A DNA stretch of 64,000 nucleotides. Source: Saccharopolyspora indica (GTDB lineage Bacteria; Actinomycetota; Actinomycetes; Mycobacteriales; Pseudonocardiaceae). Below, one piece after another: positions 62,203 through 64,000 of this stretch (position 1 is its first letter; every line of letters begins with the position of its first letter). The translations under genes and the position numbers were made by a program. Location: contig NZ_JAQGLB010000013.1 in the NCBI RefSeq assembly GCF_027853965.1, positions 124,001 to 188,000 of the forward strand. The letters are read 5' to 3'. The notes beneath the pieces are model-generated. The model had not been told where the DNA came from. It did not search any database and worked only from the letters and a program-made list of their open reading frames with translations.

Positions 62203-64000
62203 GTGCGTTTCGGAGTGCTGGGCCCGCTGGGGGTGTGGACCGCCGATGGCGAACCCGTCGTGGTTCCCGAGGCGAAGGTCCGCGCCCTGCTCGTGGCGCT
62301 GCTCGCGCACGACGGCCCGGTGTCGGCCGATCGCCTGGTCGACGACCTGTGGGGAGCCGAACCGCCCGGCAACCCGGTCAACACGCTGCAGACCAAGGTC
62401 TCCCAGCTGCGCAGGGCCGTCGGCCGCGAGCTGGTCGCCTACCGCTCCGCCGGATACGCGCTGGTCGTCGACCCGGAGGCCGTCGACGCGCACCGATTCC
62501 GCCGCCTGGTCGCGCAAGCCCGGGCGTCAGCGGCGCCCGGTGCGCGCCGTGCGCTGCTGGACGATGCACTGGCGCTGTGGCGGGGACCGGCGTTCGCCGA
62601 CTTCGCCGACGAGCCGTTCGTCCAGGCCGCCCGCCAGCGGCTGGCCGAGGAGCACCTCGACGCGCTGGAGGAGTCCGCCGCGGCCCGGCTGGAGCTCGGC
62701 GAGCACACCGCTCTCGCCGGTGAGCTCGGCGAACTCGTGGCCACCAACCCGCTGCGCGAACGGCTGCGGGCGCTGCACGTGCGGGCCCTGTACCGCGCCG
62801 GGCGGCAGAGCGAAGCGCTGGCCGGGCTGGCCGAGCTGCGCGAGCGGCTGGCCGACGAGCTGGGCATCGACCCGAGCCCGGAGCTGGTCGAGCTCCAGCA
62901 GGCGATCCTGACCCAGGACACCACGCTGGCCGCCCCGGCAGCCGTCCCGCACAACCTGCCCGTGCCGGTGACCGACCTGGTCGGGCGGGACGGCGAGAGC
63001 GCGGAGGTGCTGGCGCTGCTGGGTTCGTCGCGGCTGGTCACGCTGACCGGGCCGGGCGGCGTGGGCAAGACTCGCCTGGCGATCGAATCCGCGCGCGGGG
63101 CGGTGTTCCGGGACGGCGTGCGGCTGGTCGAGCTGGCCGGGGTCGAGCCCGGGGAGGACGTCACCTGCTCGCTGGAGCACGCCGTGCTCGCCGCGCTGGA
63201 AGTGCAGGAAGCAGCGCTGTCCTCGGCCGACCCGATCGCGGAGGCCTTGCGCGGCAAGGAGATCCTGCTGGTGCTCGACAACTGCGAGCACGTGATCAAC
63301 TCCGCCGCGTCGATGGCCGCGCGGCTGCTGCGGCTGCTGCCCGGGCTGCGGTTCCTCGCCACCAGCAGGGAGGCGCTGGGCATCGCGGGCGAGACGCTGC
63401 TGCCGGTGCCACCGCTCGCCGTGCCCGAGACCGGCGCCGAGCTCCGCGACGTGCGCGCTTCAGCCGCGGTCCAGCTGTTCGCCGCCCGCGCCGCCGCCAC
63501 GTCACCGGGATTCGACGTCACCGCCGACAACTCCGCCTCGGTGGCGGCGATCTGCCGTCGCCTCGACGGCATCCCGCTGGCGCTGGAGCTGGCCGCCACC
63601 CGGATCCGGGTCCTCGGCGCGCGGACGCTGGAGTCCAGGCTGGACGACCGGTTCGCGCTGCTGAACTCCGGCCACCGCGACGCGCCGGAACGGCAGCGGA
63701 CCCTGCACGCGGTGATCGACTGGAGCTGGCAGCTGCTGCCGACCGCGGAGCGGATCGTGTTGCGCCGCTTGGCGATTCACCGCGACGGCTGCACCCTGAC
63801 CGCGGCCGAGGCGGTGTGCTCCGGCGACGGCGTCCGGCCGGCCGAGGTGCTGGACCTGCTGTCGCGGCTGGTGGACCGATCGCTGGTGGTCGTCGCGGAG
63901 AGCCGGACCGGCGAACCCCGCTACCGGTTGCTGGACACCGTCGCCGCCTACTGCCTGCAGCAGCTGCGCGAAGCCGGTGAGCACGAAGCCGTGCGGCAGC
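62203..64000 (+). CDS. AfsR/SARP-type regulator with NB-ARC ATPase (partial)
   Basis: At least 599 residues, open at the right edge. Residues 1-90 are an OmpR-like winged helix (MRFGVLGPLGVWTADGEPV; AKVRALLVALLAHDG), 95-245 a bacterial transcriptional activation domain (ALHVRALYRAGRQSEALAGL), then an NB-ARC ATPase with P-loop LTGPGGVGKTRLAIE near residue 285 and LLVLDNCEHV as Walker B; TSREALGIAGETLLPVPPL and GIPLALELAATRIRVLG are conserved. Regulators of this kind activate nearby metabolic genes. GTG start at 62203. It is divergent from the imine-reductase genes (96-bp gap), which are its likely target. Confidence 0.9.
   Translation, partial: MRFGVLGPLGVWTADGEPVVVPEAKVRALLVALLAHDGPVSADRLVDDLWGAEPPGNPVNTLQTKVSQLRRAVGRELVAYRSAGYALVVDPEAVDAHRFRRLVAQARASAAPGARRALLDDALALWRGPAFADFADEPFVQAARQRLAEEHLDALEESAAARLELGEHTALAGELGELVATNPLRERLRALHVRALYRAGRQSEALAGLAELRERLADELGIDPSPELVELQQAILTQDTTLAAPAAVPHNLPVPVTDLVGRDGESAEVLALLGSSRLVTLTGPGGVGKTRLAIESARGAVFRDGVRLVELAGVEPGEDVTCSLEHAVLAALEVQEAALSSADPIAEALRGKEILLVLDNCEHVINSAASMAARLLRLLPGLRFLATSREALGIAGETLLPVPPLAVPETGAELRDVRASAAVQLFAARAAATSPGFDVTADNSASVAAICRRLDGIPLALELAATRIRVLGARTLESRLDDRFALLNSGHRDAPERQRTLHAVIDWSWQLLPTAERIVLRRLAIHRDGCTLTAAEAVCSGDGVRPAEVLDLLSRLVDRSLVVVAESRTGEPRYRLLDTVAAYCLQQLREAGEHEAVRQ

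Overview
The window is high-GC actinobacterial chromosome, most likely from the order Pseudonocardiales and plausibly Saccharopolyspora. The main reasons are very strong G/C bias at third codon positions (which produces long shadow ORFs opposite real genes), a complete Pup-proteasome system, mycothiol synthesis (mshC), the PafBC regulators, and a gene order (helY, tatC, tatA, pafC, pafB, pafA; prcA, prcB, pup, dop; mpa, trmI, recB-like; hisG, hisE; PAC2; mshC) that matches the Mycobacterium tuberculosis Rv2090-Rv2130c neighbourhood. The genus is inference; the gene content is read directly from the sequence.

Layout. 1-1853: an ArsR regulator with an MFS exporter, under a 42-bp palindrome. 1859-7559: the fructose PTS (fruR, fruK, EIIA, EIIBC and HPr leftwards, ptsI divergent). 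7766-13138: a reductase, a RdmC-like esterase, a 5'-3' exonuclease, an IclR regulator and an acetyl/succinyl-CoA CoA-transferase. 13151-16574: a metallo-hydrolase/TetR pair, an Eis-like acetyltransferase and a DUF4333 protein. 16777-34058: the RNA helicase, twin-arginine translocase and Pup-proteasome block, mostly on the minus strand. It holds tagging (pup, dop, pafA), the core particle (prcB, prcA), the ATPase mpa, and PafBC, which controls the DNA-damage response. 34588-46309: tRNA methyltransferase, site-2 protease, RecB-like nuclease, VOC protein, hisG/hisE, a homoserine dehydrogenase-like protein with a HAD phosphatase, a very large membrane/kinase-like protein, and a PAC2 protein. 46530-53528: a secreted GH18 chitinase with a DasR-like site, a styrene-monooxygenase-like flavoprotein, mshC, and a ProVWX glycine betaine importer.

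53691-64000 is the most accessory part. A 1570-residue Rhs/YD-repeat protein with a WXG100-like N-terminus ends in a domain that carries the catalytic pattern of CD38/ADP-ribosyl cyclase, so it is probably an exported NAD-consuming polymorphic toxin. No immunity gene is visible beside it. It is followed by four tandem imine-reductase-family paralogues showing patches of near-identical DNA (gene conversion or recent duplication), and a divergent AfsR/SARP-type regulator that runs off the right edge.

Non-coding structure. Two families of intergenic palindromes recur across the window. One is CCGTGAG...CTCACGG (14620, 19656, 36238); the other is GGTGAAGGGCACC... (25118, 25242, 42724). All lie just downstream of genes. 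Ordinary GC-rich terminator hairpins occur at most other operon ends. I saw no tRNA, rRNA, CRISPR array, insertion sequence or attachment site.
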